In this document: one piece after another, positions 33,154-41,406 of the stretch | Numbering within the stretch: the first letter of the stretch is position 1 | Layout: the number at the start of each line of letters is the position of its first letter | DNA from: Streptomyces sp. CB00316 | GTDB taxonomy: Bacteria; Actinomycetota; Actinomycetes; Streptomycetales; Streptomycetaceae | Direction: 5' to 3' | NCBI RefSeq assembly: GCF_001905595.1 | Contig: NZ_LIXI01000016.1 | Location: 1 to 64,000 of the forward strand | DNA: 64,000 bases | Made by a program: the position numbers and the translations under genes | Notes under the pieces: generated by a model | Told to the model about the DNA's origin: nothing | Seen by the model: the letters and a program-made list of their open reading frames with translations, nothing else | Database searches by the model: none

Positions 33154-35436
33154 ATGCCGACCCCCGTGCGGCGCATCGCGGTCATCGGCGGCGGCCCCGG
33201 CGGCCTCTACGCCGCCGCTCTCCTCAAGCGGCTCGACCCGGCGCGCGAGATCACCGTGTACGAGCGCAACGCCCCCGACGACACCTTCGGCTTCGGTGTC
33301 GTCCTCTCCGACGAGACCCTCGGCGGCATCGAACACGCCGACCCCGAGGTCTACCGGGCGCTGAGAGCTGAGTTCGTCCGCTGGGACACCATCGACATCG
33401 TCCACCGCGGCCACACCCACACCTCCGGCGGCCACGGCTTCGCCGCACTCGGACGCCGCCGCCTCCTGGAGATCCTCCACGAGCGCTGCGCCGCCCTCGG
33501 TATCGACCTCCGCTTCCGGGCCGAGGCCCCGCCGGCGGCAGAGCTGGCCACGCACCACGACCTGGTCATCGCCGCGGACGGGGTGCACAGCACGACCCGC
33601 CAGGCCCACCCCGAGGCGTTCGGCCCGTCCCTCACCGAGCACCGCAACCGCTACATCTGGCTCGCCGCCGACTTCGCCCTCGACGCCTTCCGCTTCGAGA
33701 TCGCCGAAACCCCGTACGGCGTCATGCAGCTGCACGGCTACCCGTACGCCGCCGACGCCTCCACGGTCATCGTCGAGATGCGCGACGAGGTGTGGCGGGC
33801 CGCCGGACTCGACACCTGCGAACCGGTCGAATCCACCGCCCGCTGCGCCAAGTTCTTCACCGAGGCCCTGGACGGCCGCCCCCTGCGCGCCAACCGGTCC
33901 AGCTGGCTCACCTTCCGTACGGTGACCAACTCCCGCTGGTCGCACGGGAACACCGTCCTCATCGGGGACGCCGCCCACACCGCGCACTTCTCCATCGGCT
34001 CCGGCACCAAGCTCGCCGTCGAGGACGCCCTCGCCCTGGCCGCCTCCATCGAGGAACAGCCGGACCTGCCCGCCGCGCTGGCCGCGTACGAGGCCGAGCG
34101 CCGCCCTGTCGTCGCCTCCACCCAGCGGGCTGCGGCGGCCAGTCTGCGCTGGTTCGAGGAGCTGGCCGGCTACGTCGACCAGCCGCCCCGCCGCTTCGCG
34201 TTCAGCCTTCTCACCCGCAGCCGCCGGGTCACCCACGACAACCTGCGGCTGCGTGACGCCTCCTTCACCGCCGCCGTGGAGGAGGAGTTCGGCTGCCCGC
34301 CGGAGACCCCACCCATGTTCACCCCACTGCGGATGCGCGGCCTCGAACTGCGCAACCGGGTCGTCGTCTCACCGATGGACATGTACTCGGCCGCCGACGG
34401 GCTCCCCGGCGACTTCCACCTCGTCCACCTCGGCGCCCGCGCGCTCGGCGGGGCCGGGCTCACCATGACCGAGATGGTCTGCGTCAGCCCCGAGGGCCGT
34501 ATCACCCCCGGCTGCACGGGCCTGTGGACTGACGAACAAGCCACCGCCTGGCGCCGGATCACCGACTTCGTCCACACCTCCGCCCCCGGCGCGGCCATCG
34601 GCGTCCAGCTCGGCCACTCCGGCCGCAAGGGCTCCACCCGGCTGATGTGGGAGGGCATCGACCAGCCCCTGAAGACCGGCAACTGGCCGCTGACGGCCGC
34701 CTCCCCACTCCCGTACACCCCGGGCGTCAGCCAGGTCCCGCAGGAACTCGACGGGTCTCACATGGCCGCCATCCGTGAGCAGTTCACGCAGGCGGCCCGC
34801 CGCGCCGCCGACTCCGGCTTCGACCTCCTCGAACTCCACTGCGCCCACGGCTACTTGCTCTCCGGCTTCCTCTCCCCGCTCACCAACCACCGCACCGACG
34901 CCTACGGCGGCCCGCTGGAGCACCGGCTCCGCTTCCCCCTCGAGGTCTTCGACGCAGTCCGCGAAGTCTGGCCCGCCGAAAGCCCGATGGCCGTCCGGAT
35001 CTCCGCCACCGACTGGGTCGAGGGAGGCACCGAAGCGGCCGACGCCGTGGAGATCGCCCGCGCCTTCGCCGCCCACGGGGCCGACGCCATCGACGTCTCC
35101 ACCGGCCAGGTGGTGCCCGAGGAGCGCCCCGAGTTCGGCCGCTCCTACCAGACCCCGTACGCGGACCGGATCCGCAACACCGTGGACGTCCCGGTCATCG
35201 CGGTCGGCGCCATCTCCTCCTGGGACGACGTCAACTCCCTGCTCCTGGCAGGTCGCGCCGACCTCTGCGCCCTGGCCCGCCCCCACCTGTACGACCCGCA
35301 CTGGACCCTGCACGCGGCGGCCGAGCAGGGCTACACCGGACCGGGCGCGCCCTGGCCCCTCCCGTACGGCGCGGGCAGCCGTCCCCCGCCCACGGGCCGC
35401 ACGGACGCACCGAAGCCGCGGCTCAGGCTGGGGTGA
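33154..35436 (+). CDS. Bifunctional flavin hydroxylase / old-yellow-enzyme reductase acting on aromatic CoA (2-aminobenzoyl-CoA or salicylyl-CoA)
   Basis: A 760-aa fusion. Residues 1-380 are a class A FAD monooxygenase (GGGPGGLYAAAL at the N-terminus, IAADGVHSTTR, and GDAAHTAHFSIGSGTKLA). Residues 385-755 are an NADH:flavin oxidoreductase of the old-yellow-enzyme family (TPLRMRGLELRNRVVVSPMD, GVQLGHSGRKG, HCAHGYLLSGFLSPLTN). This architecture is that of 2-aminobenzoyl-CoA monooxygenase/reductase and of SdgC-like salicylyl-CoA 5-hydroxylases. It starts 5 bp after the hydratase gene, and a CoA ligase for benzoate-like acids and a PaaX regulator are close by. Confidence 0.88.
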   Translation: MPTPVRRIAVIGGGPGGLYAAALLKRLDPAREITVYERNAPDDTFGFGVVLSDETLGGIEHADPEVYRALRAEFVRWDTIDIVHRGHTHTSGGHGFAALGRRRLLEILHERCAALGIDLRFRAEAPPAAELATHHDLVIAADGVHSTTRQAHPEAFGPSLTEHRNRYIWLAADFALDAFRFEIAETPYGVMQLHGYPYAADASTVIVEMRDEVWRAAGLDTCEPVESTARCAKFFTEALDGRPLRANRSSWLTFRTVTNSRWSHGNTVLIGDAAHTAHFSIGSGTKLAVEDALALAASIEEQPDLPAALAAYEAERRPVVASTQRAAAASLRWFEELAGYVDQPPRRFAFSLLTRSRRVTHDNLRLRDASFTAAVEEEFGCPPETPPMFTPLRMRGLELRNRVVVSPMDMYSAADGLPGDFHLVHLGARALGGAGLTMTEMVCVSPEGRITPGCTGLWTDEQATAWRRITDFVHTSAPGAAIGVQLGHSGRKGSTRLMWEGIDQPLKTGNWPLTAASPLPYTPGVSQVPQELDGSHMAAIREQFTQAARRAADSGFDLLELHCAHGYLLSGFLSPLTNHRTDAYGGPLEHRLRFPLEVFDAVREVWPAESPMAVRISATDWVEGGTEAADAVEIARAFAAHGADAIDVSTGQVVPEERPEFGRSYQTPYADRIRNTVDVPVIAVGAISSWDDVNSLLLAGRADLCALARPHLYDPHWTLHAAAEQGYTGPGAPWPLPYGAGSRPPPTGRTDAPKPRLRLG

Positions 35437-35486
35437 GGAAGTGCGTGTGGCGGTGCTGATTCCCTTCTACCGAAAGGAAATGCGAG

Positions 35487-35492
35487 TAAAAT
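35487..35492 (+). promoter_or_regulatory. -10-like TAAAAT upstream of the three-gene NSPAIG unit
   Basis: TAAAAT lies about 25 bp before the ATG at 35518 in a locally AT-rich stretch (35465-35495). No good -35 is seen. GGGGGAGAG just before the ATG is a strong ribosome site. This suggests the unit has its own promoter rather than reading on from the catabolic genes. Confidence 0.35.
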
Positions 35493-35517
35493 AGGTCTCC
35501 TACTCGGGGGAGAGCAG

Positions 35518-35964
35518 ATGTCCGAATTACTGGCTGCCGCCGCTGTCATCGCACCGTTCGTCAGCACCGCCGCCACATCCTTCGCCGGGGCTGTCGTCGA
35601 CGCCGCGCGGGACCGTCTGGCGGACAGCGCTGTGGAGCGGGGGCGGAGACTGCTCGGGGCGGTGCTGCACCGGGGGAGCGGAGACCCACCCCTCACCGGC
35701 GAGGACGCCGCCGCGGCCACGGCCATCGAGGAGCTGCCGCCGCGGGAGCGGGAGATCCTGGAGAGTGCCATCGGGGACTGGCTGACCGACGGCGACGACC
35801 TGAGTGCCCGATCCCTGACCCACTCCATCAGGACTGTTCACAGCGAATACCGAGCGGGCGACCGGACCTACGTGGCGTCGTACGGGGAAAACTCTCCGGC
35901 GATCGGTCATCTGGGCTCGGCGACCTTCCACTTCCACCGCGGCCCGGACGGCGGAACCGATTGA
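35518..35964 (+). CDS. Unrecognised small cytosolic protein with NSPAIG motif
   Basis: A 148-aa protein. Residues 5-50 are an Ala-rich amphipathic or weakly hydrophobic helix region (AAAAVIAPFVSTAATSFAGA, then DRLADSAVERGRRLLGAVL); 55-110 are acidic and helical; the last 40 residues switch to beta-type sequence YVASYGENSPAIGHLGSATF ending FHFHRGPDGG. This tail resembles the short glycine-rich beta elements found on several bacterial conflict/signalling proteins, but I cannot name a family. The next gene carries the same G-x-NSPAIG motif and overlaps by TTGA. Codon 4 is TTA, so expression may require bldA. Confidence 0.7.
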   Translation: MSELLAAAAVIAPFVSTAATSFAGAVVDAARDRLADSAVERGRRLLGAVLHRGSGDPPLTGEDAAAATAIEELPPREREILESAIGDWLTDGDDLSARSLTHSIRTVHSEYRAGDRTYVASYGENSPAIGHLGSATFHFHRGPDGGTD

Positions 35965-36695
35965 CGGCCGAGCCCCCGGTGCGGGGCGACACCGTCACCC
36001 ACGGGCCCAACTCCCCGGCGATCGGCTTCGTCGGCAAGCTGTTCCTGAGCGTGTTCCTCGGCGACTTCGTCGACTTCACGGACCAGGCGAAACGCTGGAG
36101 CGTCTGGAACTGGCCGCCCTTCCTGCTGGTCGTGTCCCTCGGCGCCTACGCGCTGATCTACGCGCCCGACGGTCCGGCGCGCCAGTTCCTCTGGGTCCAC
36201 CTCGCTCTCGGCACCGCGGTCGCCCTGGCGCTGGTCCGGCTGGTACTGCCGGCGAGGGGCACCCGGGCCCACTGGCGCGTCCTGATGTCGGCGGCGGCCG
36301 TGATCTGCTCGTTCGCCGGCGTGGTCGGCATGGACCACCTCGCGGACCACGGCGAGATCGACGTCACCGGGCGGAGCCGCATCAGCGGCGGCACGGTCAC
36401 CGACGGCTCCCAGCTGCGGCTCGTGGTCGACAGCCCCGCCGACCGCTCACGGCTGCGGCTGACCCTCACCGTCCGGGACGCCGCCAAGGCCGCTCAGTTC
36501 TGCGCGCCGGAGACCCGCTACTCCGCCGAGCTGCTGGGGAACACCAGCACCCGCGTCGATGATGTGCGCAGCGGCCAGACGATCGAGTTCCCCCTGGGTG
36601 GACTGCGGGGCGCGATCGACGTGGAGATCACGCTGCTGACCGAAGAAGGCTGCCGGATGAACCTGTTCGTCGCGGACGCCGTACTTCACGACTGA
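35961..36695 (+). CDS. Unrecognised membrane protein with NSPAIG motif and external beta domain
   Basis: A 244-aa protein starting at TTG 35961, which overlaps the previous TGA. The N-terminus carries THGPNSPAIGFVGKLF, echoing the upstream protein. Three hydrophobic helices follow (about residues 50-66, 74-95 and 103-122), then a 120-residue C-terminal domain with beta-like strands (QLRLVVDSPADRSRLRLTLT, VEITLLTEEGCRMNLFV) and two cysteines that could form a disulfide. With the N-terminus inside, the C-terminal domain would be outside the cell, next to the lipoprotein encoded by the following gene. No known family was recognised. Confidence 0.72.
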   Translation: MTAEPPVRGDTVTHGPNSPAIGFVGKLFLSVFLGDFVDFTDQAKRWSVWNWPPFLLVVSLGAYALIYAPDGPARQFLWVHLALGTAVALALVRLVLPARGTRAHWRVLMSAAAVICSFAGVVGMDHLADHGEIDVTGRSRISGGTVTDGSQLRLVVDSPADRSRLRLTLTVRDAAKAAQFCAPETRYSAELLGNTSTRVDDVRSGQTIEFPLGGLRGAIDVEITLLTEEGCRMNLFVADAVLHD

Positions 36696-36704
36696 GAGGA
36701 CACC

Positions 36705-37613
36705 GTGGTCCCCACCTCCACGACCGGGCGCCCGGCGCGGCCCCTGCCCGGCCGGCTGCCCGGCATCGTCGCCGCGCTGGTCCTGCTGGCGAGCCTCGCC
36801 GCCTGCTCCTCCGAGGAGCCGGAGCGGGAGTTCCTCGGCGTGAAGCGCATCACGGTCGCGATGCACAACGACCTGCCCGGCCTGTCGTACTCCTCGAACT
36901 ACGACCGTTCCGGACTGGACTTCCTCATGTTCCAGCACGTCGAGGAGGAGATCGACGTCGACTTCAGCGAGCCCGTCGACGTCTCCTCGGGGGACCGGGT
37001 CACCCAGCTCATCCAGCGCAAGGCGGACATGACGATCGCGTCGTTCTCCATCACGGCCGAACGGATGGACGAGATCGATTTCGTCGGGCCCTACCTCAAG
37101 ACCCGGCAGGGCTTCCTCGTCGGTCCGGACGGGGCCTACGTGGAGCGGCTGTCCGACCTGCGGGGCAGCCAGATCTGCACCTGGCAGGGGACCACCTCGG
37201 TCGAAGCCCTGGAGGGCATCAGGGAGACCGCCGGCGCCGATCCGGTCACCCTGACCGACGCGTCGGACTGCATCGAGCAGCTCATCGCCGGCCAGGTGAA
37301 GGCGGTCTCCACCGACCAGGCCATCCTCTACGGCTTCGCGCGGCAGTACGAGAAGGAGGGGCTGCGCGTGGTGCCGGACGTGACGATAGGAGCCCCGCAG
37401 CACTACGGCATCGGGCTGCCGAAGGGACACACCGCGGACTGCCGCAGGCTGGAGTCCTGGCTCAAGAAGCATGTGGGCACGAGCGGTTGGATCAGGGACG
37501 TCGAGACGTCCCTCCCCGCACTCATCGAGGAGAATCCGGGCTGGATCAGCAGTCACAAGCCGAGCGCCGCCGAGATCGAGGCACGGTCGTGCCGCGACAG
37601 CATCAGTCCCTGA
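36705..37613 (+). CDS. Orphan solute-binding lipoprotein (family 3, amino-acid type)
   Basis: A 302-aa extracellular binding protein. A signal peptide with lipobox LAAC (Cys about residue 34) is followed by a periplasmic-binding-protein type 2 fold: KRITVAMHNDLPGLSYSS, the TQLIQRKADMTIASFSIT hinge region with RMDEIDFVGPYL, and the second lobe DLRGSQICTWQGTTS. Family 3 members bind polar amino acids or opines, or serve as sensor domains. No permease or ATPase is adjacent; the neighbours are the two NSPAIG genes (9-bp gap). Its 3' end overlaps the convergent paaX-like gene by 11 bp. Confidence 0.85.
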   Translation: MVPTSTTGRPARPLPGRLPGIVAALVLLASLAACSSEEPEREFLGVKRITVAMHNDLPGLSYSSNYDRSGLDFLMFQHVEEEIDVDFSEPVDVSSGDRVTQLIQRKADMTIASFSITAERMDEIDFVGPYLKTRQGFLVGPDGAYVERLSDLRGSQICTWQGTTSVEALEGIRETAGADPVTLTDASDCIEQLIAGQVKAVSTDQAILYGFARQYEKEGLRVVPDVTIGAPQHYGIGLPKGHTADCRRLESWLKKHVGTSGWIRDVETSLPALIEENPGWISSHKPSAAEIEARSCRDSISP

Positions 37614-38430
37614 CCCGCACGAACTGCTCCCCGGCGTCCCGCAGCCGCTCGTGCAGCTTTCCGAACACCTCCGCCGAGCGCCCGCCGGGCCACCCCTTCG
37701 GCAGCAGCTCCCTTGGCAGTCCCGGGTCCGCGTAGGGGAGTTGGCGCCAGGAGTCCAGGGCCAGCAGATAGTCCCGGTAGGCCTCCTGCGGGCGGGGGCC
37801 CTCCTCGGCCTGCGGCGTCGCCTCCCACTCCCGGAGCACCGGTTCGTGCAGGTCCAGGAAGTCCAGGTGGAGGCGGGCCACCGCGTCCAGGTCCCACCAG
37901 CGGGCCACCGACGCGCGGGTCGCGGCGAAGCCCAGGTGATCGCCGCGGAACAGGTCGACGTACGGGGCGAGTTCGAGCCGCTCCAGGGTGTGCCGGGTCT
38001 CCTCGTGGAGGCTGGCGGGGGCGATCCACACCCCGGGGGCCGCCGTGCCGAAGCCGAGGCGGGCCAGCCGCGAGCGCAGCAGGTGGCGCTTGGCGCGTTC
38101 GGCCTCGGGGACGGAGAAGACCGCGAGGACCCAGCCGTCCTCCAACCGGTGCGAGGGGCGGCCGTAGATGCGCGCGTCGCCGTCGTCGAGGAGCTGGCGG
38201 GCGTCCGGCGACAGGGCGTACGCCGCCGAGCCGTCCGCCGCCCGGGCGGGGACCAGCAGCCCGCGCCGCTTGAGCCGTGAGACGCAGGAGCGTACGGAAG
38301 GGGCGTCGACGCCCACCGCGTGCAGCAGGCGGATCAGCTCCGCCACCGCGAAGGGCGCGCCGTCCGCCGGACGGCCGTAGGCGCCGTAGAGCGTGATGAT
38401 CAGGGAACGGGGGGTGCGCAGCTCGGCCAC
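37603..38430 (-). CDS. PaaX-family transcriptional regulator
   Basis: A 275-aa repressor of the PaaX type: N-terminal winged helix (RSLIITLYGAYGRP, then SVRSCVSRLKRRGLLVP; about residues 8-60), central PaaX domain (WVLAVFSVPEAERAKRHLLR) and C-terminal helical domain (LAPYVDLFRGDHLGF). PaaX proteins sense aryl-CoA thioesters such as phenylacetyl-CoA. It is 9 bp downstream of the CoA-ligase gene on the same strand, so the ligase product is the natural inducer candidate. GTG start at 38430. Confidence 0.9.
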   Translation of the reverse strand: MAELRTPRSLIITLYGAYGRPADGAPFAVAELIRLLHAVGVDAPSVRSCVSRLKRRGLLVPARAADGSAAYALSPDARQLLDDGDARIYGRPSHRLEDGWVLAVFSVPEAERAKRHLLRSRLARLGFGTAAPGVWIAPASLHEETRHTLERLELAPYVDLFRGDHLGFAATRASVARWWDLDAVARLHLDFLDLHEPVLREWEATPQAEEGPRPQEAYRDYLLALDSWRQLPYADPGLPRELLPKGWPGGRSAEVFGKLHERLRDAGEQFVRVRD

Positions 38431-38439
38431 GTGATCACT

Positions 38440-40137
38440 CTAGAGGTGCCGGTCCCGGAGCAGGAACCGCTGGAGCTTGCCGGTCGCGGTGCGTGGCAGG
38501 GACTGTTCGAAGACGAAGACGCGCGGGCCTTTGTGCGGGGCCAGAACGGCTTTCATATGGGCGCGCAGGGAGTCGGCCGTCTGCTCCGAGCCCTCCGTCA
38601 GCACCACGTGCGCCACCACGATCTCCCCGCGCAGTTCGTCGGCCCGGCCCACCACGGCCGCCTCCGCGACCTCCGGATGGCGCAGCAGGGCGTCCTCCAC
38701 CTCGGGGCCCGCGATGTTGTACCCGGAGGAGATGATCATGTCGTCGGCGCGGGCCACGTAACGGAAGTAGCCGTCCGGTTCGCGGACGAAGGTGTCACCG
38801 GTCATGTTCCAGCCGTGCCGGACGTACTCCGTCTGCCGGGGGTCGGCCAGATAGCGGCAGCCGACCGGTCCGCGTACGGCGAGCAGCCCCGCCTCGCCGT
38901 CGGGCAGCTCCTCGCCGTGCTCGTCGACCACCCTGGCCTGCCAGCCCGGCACGGGGACGCCGATGGTGCCGGGGCGGATGGCGTCGTCGGCGGCGGAGAT
39001 GAAGATGTGCAGCAGCTCGGTGGCCCCGATGCCGTTGACGATGCGCAGCCCGGTCGCTCCGAACCAGGCCTGCCAGGTCGCCGCGGGCAGGTTCTCCCCG
39101 GCCGACACGCAGCGGCGCAGGGCGGAGAGGTCGTGGCCGTCCAGCTGGCCGAGCATCGTGCGGTAGGCGGTCGGCGCGGTGAAGAGGACCGAGACCCGGT
39201 GGCGTTCCAGCGCGGGCAGCAGATGCTGCGGTCCCGCCTGCTCCAGCAGCAGCGTCGAGGCCCCGGCCCGGAGCGGGAAGACCAGCAGGCCGCCGAGGCC
39301 GAAGGTGAAGCCGAGCGGCGGGCTGCCCGCGAACACGTCGTCGGGGAGCGGCCGCAGCACCTGGGCGGAGAAGGTGTCGGCGATGGCGAGCAGGTCCCGG
39401 TGGAGGTGCATACAGCCCTTGGGGCGCCCGGTGGTCCCCGAGGTGAACGCGATGAGGGCGACCTCGTCGGCGGCCGTGTCGACCGCCCGGTACGGGCCGG
39501 AGCCGGCGTGCTCGGCCGCCAGCCGGGTCAGGTCGTCGGGGCCGTCCCCTCCGAACAGGACCGTCCGCAGGCCGTACGTGTCCCCCTCCGCCCGGTCCGC
39601 CGCCTTCGCCAGGTCCGCCGCCTTCGCCAGGTCCTCGGCCGAGCGGGCGTCGCACAGCGCGTGGCTCACCCGGGCCAGCGAGCAGATGGTGGACAGTTCA
39701 CTCGCCCGCGCCTGCGCCAGTACGGTCACCGCCACCGCGCCCGCCTTCATGACGGCGAGCCAGCACGCGGCCAGCCAGGGCGTGGTGGGGCCGCGCAGCA
39801 GCACCCGGTTCCCGGGGACCACCCCCAGGTCGGCGGTGAGCACATGGGCGATGCGGTCCACCGTCTCCCGCAGCTCGCCGTAGCTCCAGACGCCCCCGTC
39901 GCCGGAGCGCAGCGCGGGACGGTCCGGGCCCCGCTCCTCCACCGTGCGGTCCAGCAGCTCGTACCCGCAGTTCAGCCGGTCGGGGTACCGCAGCCCGGGA
40001 CTATCCAGGAGGAGCTCCGGCCACTGCTCCGGCGGTGGCAGATGGTCGCGCGCGAACGTGTCGGTGTGCGCACCGGGGACGCGTACGGACGCGTCGGCGG
40101 CGGCTGTGGGCGTGTTCGGCGAGGAATTCGGCTCCAT
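38440..40137 (-). CDS. Aryl-CoA ligase of the benzoate/2-aminobenzoate-CoA ligase group
   Basis: A 565-aa acyl-adenylate-forming enzyme. AMP-binding motif FTSGTTGRPKG (about residues 230-241), GIGATELLHIFIS (motif A5), YVARADDMIISSGYNI (A8) and the catalytic lysine in PRTATGKLQRFLLR. The N-terminal TFARDHLPPPEQWPELLLD and LRYPDRLNCGYELLD are like 2-aminobenzoate-CoA ligases. ATG 40137 has AAGGGGG upstream. A small in-frame duplication (DLAKAADLAKAAD) lies near residue 170. It should activate the aromatic acid used by the fused hydroxylase. Confidence 0.9.
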   Translation of the reverse strand: MEPNSSPNTPTAAADASVRVPGAHTDTFARDHLPPPEQWPELLLDSPGLRYPDRLNCGYELLDRTVEERGPDRPALRSGDGGVWSYGELRETVDRIAHVLTADLGVVPGNRVLLRGPTTPWLAACWLAVMKAGAVAVTVLAQARASELSTICSLARVSHALCDARSAEDLAKAADLAKAADRAEGDTYGLRTVLFGGDGPDDLTRLAAEHAGSGPYRAVDTAADEVALIAFTSGTTGRPKGCMHLHRDLLAIADTFSAQVLRPLPDDVFAGSPPLGFTFGLGGLLVFPLRAGASTLLLEQAGPQHLLPALERHRVSVLFTAPTAYRTMLGQLDGHDLSALRRCVSAGENLPAATWQAWFGATGLRIVNGIGATELLHIFISAADDAIRPGTIGVPVPGWQARVVDEHGEELPDGEAGLLAVRGPVGCRYLADPRQTEYVRHGWNMTGDTFVREPDGYFRYVARADDMIISSGYNIAGPEVEDALLRHPEVAEAAVVGRADELRGEIVVAHVVLTEGSEQTADSLRAHMKAVLAPHKGPRVFVFEQSLPRTATGKLQRFLLRDRHL

Positions 40138-40263
40138 CAAGGATCGCCCCCTTGTCGCCTTCGGAGCGTATCGTTTGGGTGACGGTAGTCAACAGTTCGC
40201 GATATGCCAGAGGCGCGACAGAACGACGGACCCGACAACAGACGCGACAAGAGAGGCGCCGCC

Positions 40264-41394
40264 ATGACGGCATTCTCCCTCGAACCGGCACAGACCGCCT
40301 GGTGCGAGGAGCTGCGCACCCTCGCCGAACAGCAGCTGCGCCCGCTGGCGGAGAAGGGAGAGCCCGGGCGCGTCAACCGCCCCCTGCTGGCCGCCCTCGG
40401 TGAGCTGGGGCTGCTGGAGCGGATGTTCTCCTCCGGCGCGCTGGACCTGTGCCTGCTGCGGGAGTCCCTGGCCCGGGGCTGCACCGAGGCCGAGACCGCG
40501 CTCGCCCTCCAGGGCCTCGGCACCACGCCGATCGTCCGGGCCGGCACCCCCGCCCAGCGCGAGCGCTGGCTCCCCGAGGTCCGGACCGGGCGGGCGGTCG
40601 CCGCCTTCGCACTCAGCGAGCCGGGCGCCGGGTCCGACGCCGGGGCCCTGAGCCTGGCCGCCGAACCCACCCCCGGCGGCTGGCGGCTCACCGGCGAGAA
40701 GTGCTGGATCTCCAACGCCCCCGAGGCCGACTTCGCCACCGTCTTCGCCCGCACCACCCCCGGCGCCGGCTCACGCGGCATCACCGCCTTCCTGGTCCCC
40801 GCCGACCGCCCCGGACTCACGGGCCAGGCCCTCGACATGCTCTCCCCGCACCCCGTCGGCACCCTGGAGTTCGACGGCGTACCGGTCACCGCCGACGACG
40901 TCCTCGGCGAGCCCGACCGGGGCTTCCGGGTCGCGATGGACACCCTCAACCTCTTCCGGCCCAGCGTCGGCGCCTTCGCCGTCGGGATGGCCCGCGCCGC
41001 CCTCGACGCCACCGTGGGCCACACCGCCCGCCGCACCGCGTTCGGCGGTCCGCTGAGCGACCTCCAGGCCGTCTCCCACCAGGTCGCCGAGATGGCCACC
41101 CGCACCGAGGCCGCCCGCCTGCTGGTGTACGCGGCGGCCGCCGCGTACGACGCGGGGGAGAGCGGCGTGCCGGGCCGCGCCGCGATGGCCAAGCTGTACG
41201 CCACCGAGACCGCGCAGTACGTGGTCGACACCGCCGTCCAACTCCACGGCGCCCGGGCCCTGCGCCGCGGCCATCTGCTCGAACACCTCTACCGCGAGGT
41301 CCGCGCGCCCCGGATCTACGAGGGCGCCAGCGAGGTGCAGCGCGCCATCATCGCCAGGGAGCTGTACGCCACCGCCGCCGCCCAGGAGTCCTGA
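40264..41394 (+). CDS. Acyl-CoA dehydrogenase
   Basis: A 376-aa FAD-dependent acyl-CoA dehydrogenase. Signatures: AFALSEPGAGSDAGALSLAA (FAD/substrate region, about residues 117-136), EKCWISNAPEADF, the arginine of TAFGGPLSDLQAV, and the catalytic base E353 in YEGASEVQRAI. Divergent from the ligase-paaX operon across a 126-bp gap and followed after 12 bp by a RidA gene. Probably oxidises a cyclic or ring-cleaved CoA thioester in the same pathway. Confidence 0.92.
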   Translation: MTAFSLEPAQTAWCEELRTLAEQQLRPLAEKGEPGRVNRPLLAALGELGLLERMFSSGALDLCLLRESLARGCTEAETALALQGLGTTPIVRAGTPAQRERWLPEVRTGRAVAAFALSEPGAGSDAGALSLAAEPTPGGWRLTGEKCWISNAPEADFATVFARTTPGAGSRGITAFLVPADRPGLTGQALDMLSPHPVGTLEFDGVPVTADDVLGEPDRGFRVAMDTLNLFRPSVGAFAVGMARAALDATVGHTARRTAFGGPLSDLQAVSHQVAEMATRTEAARLLVYAAAAAYDAGESGVPGRAAMAKLYATETAQYVVDTAVQLHGARALRRGHLLEHLYREVRAPRIYEGASEVQRAIIARELYATAAAQES

Positions 41395-41406
41395 GGAGCC
41401 GCCCGA

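Noticed and set aside
35518..37613. Reading the NSPAIG unit as part of an ABC amino-acid importer
   Set aside because: There is no ATPase, and the membrane protein has only three helices with an external domain, unlike an ABC permease.
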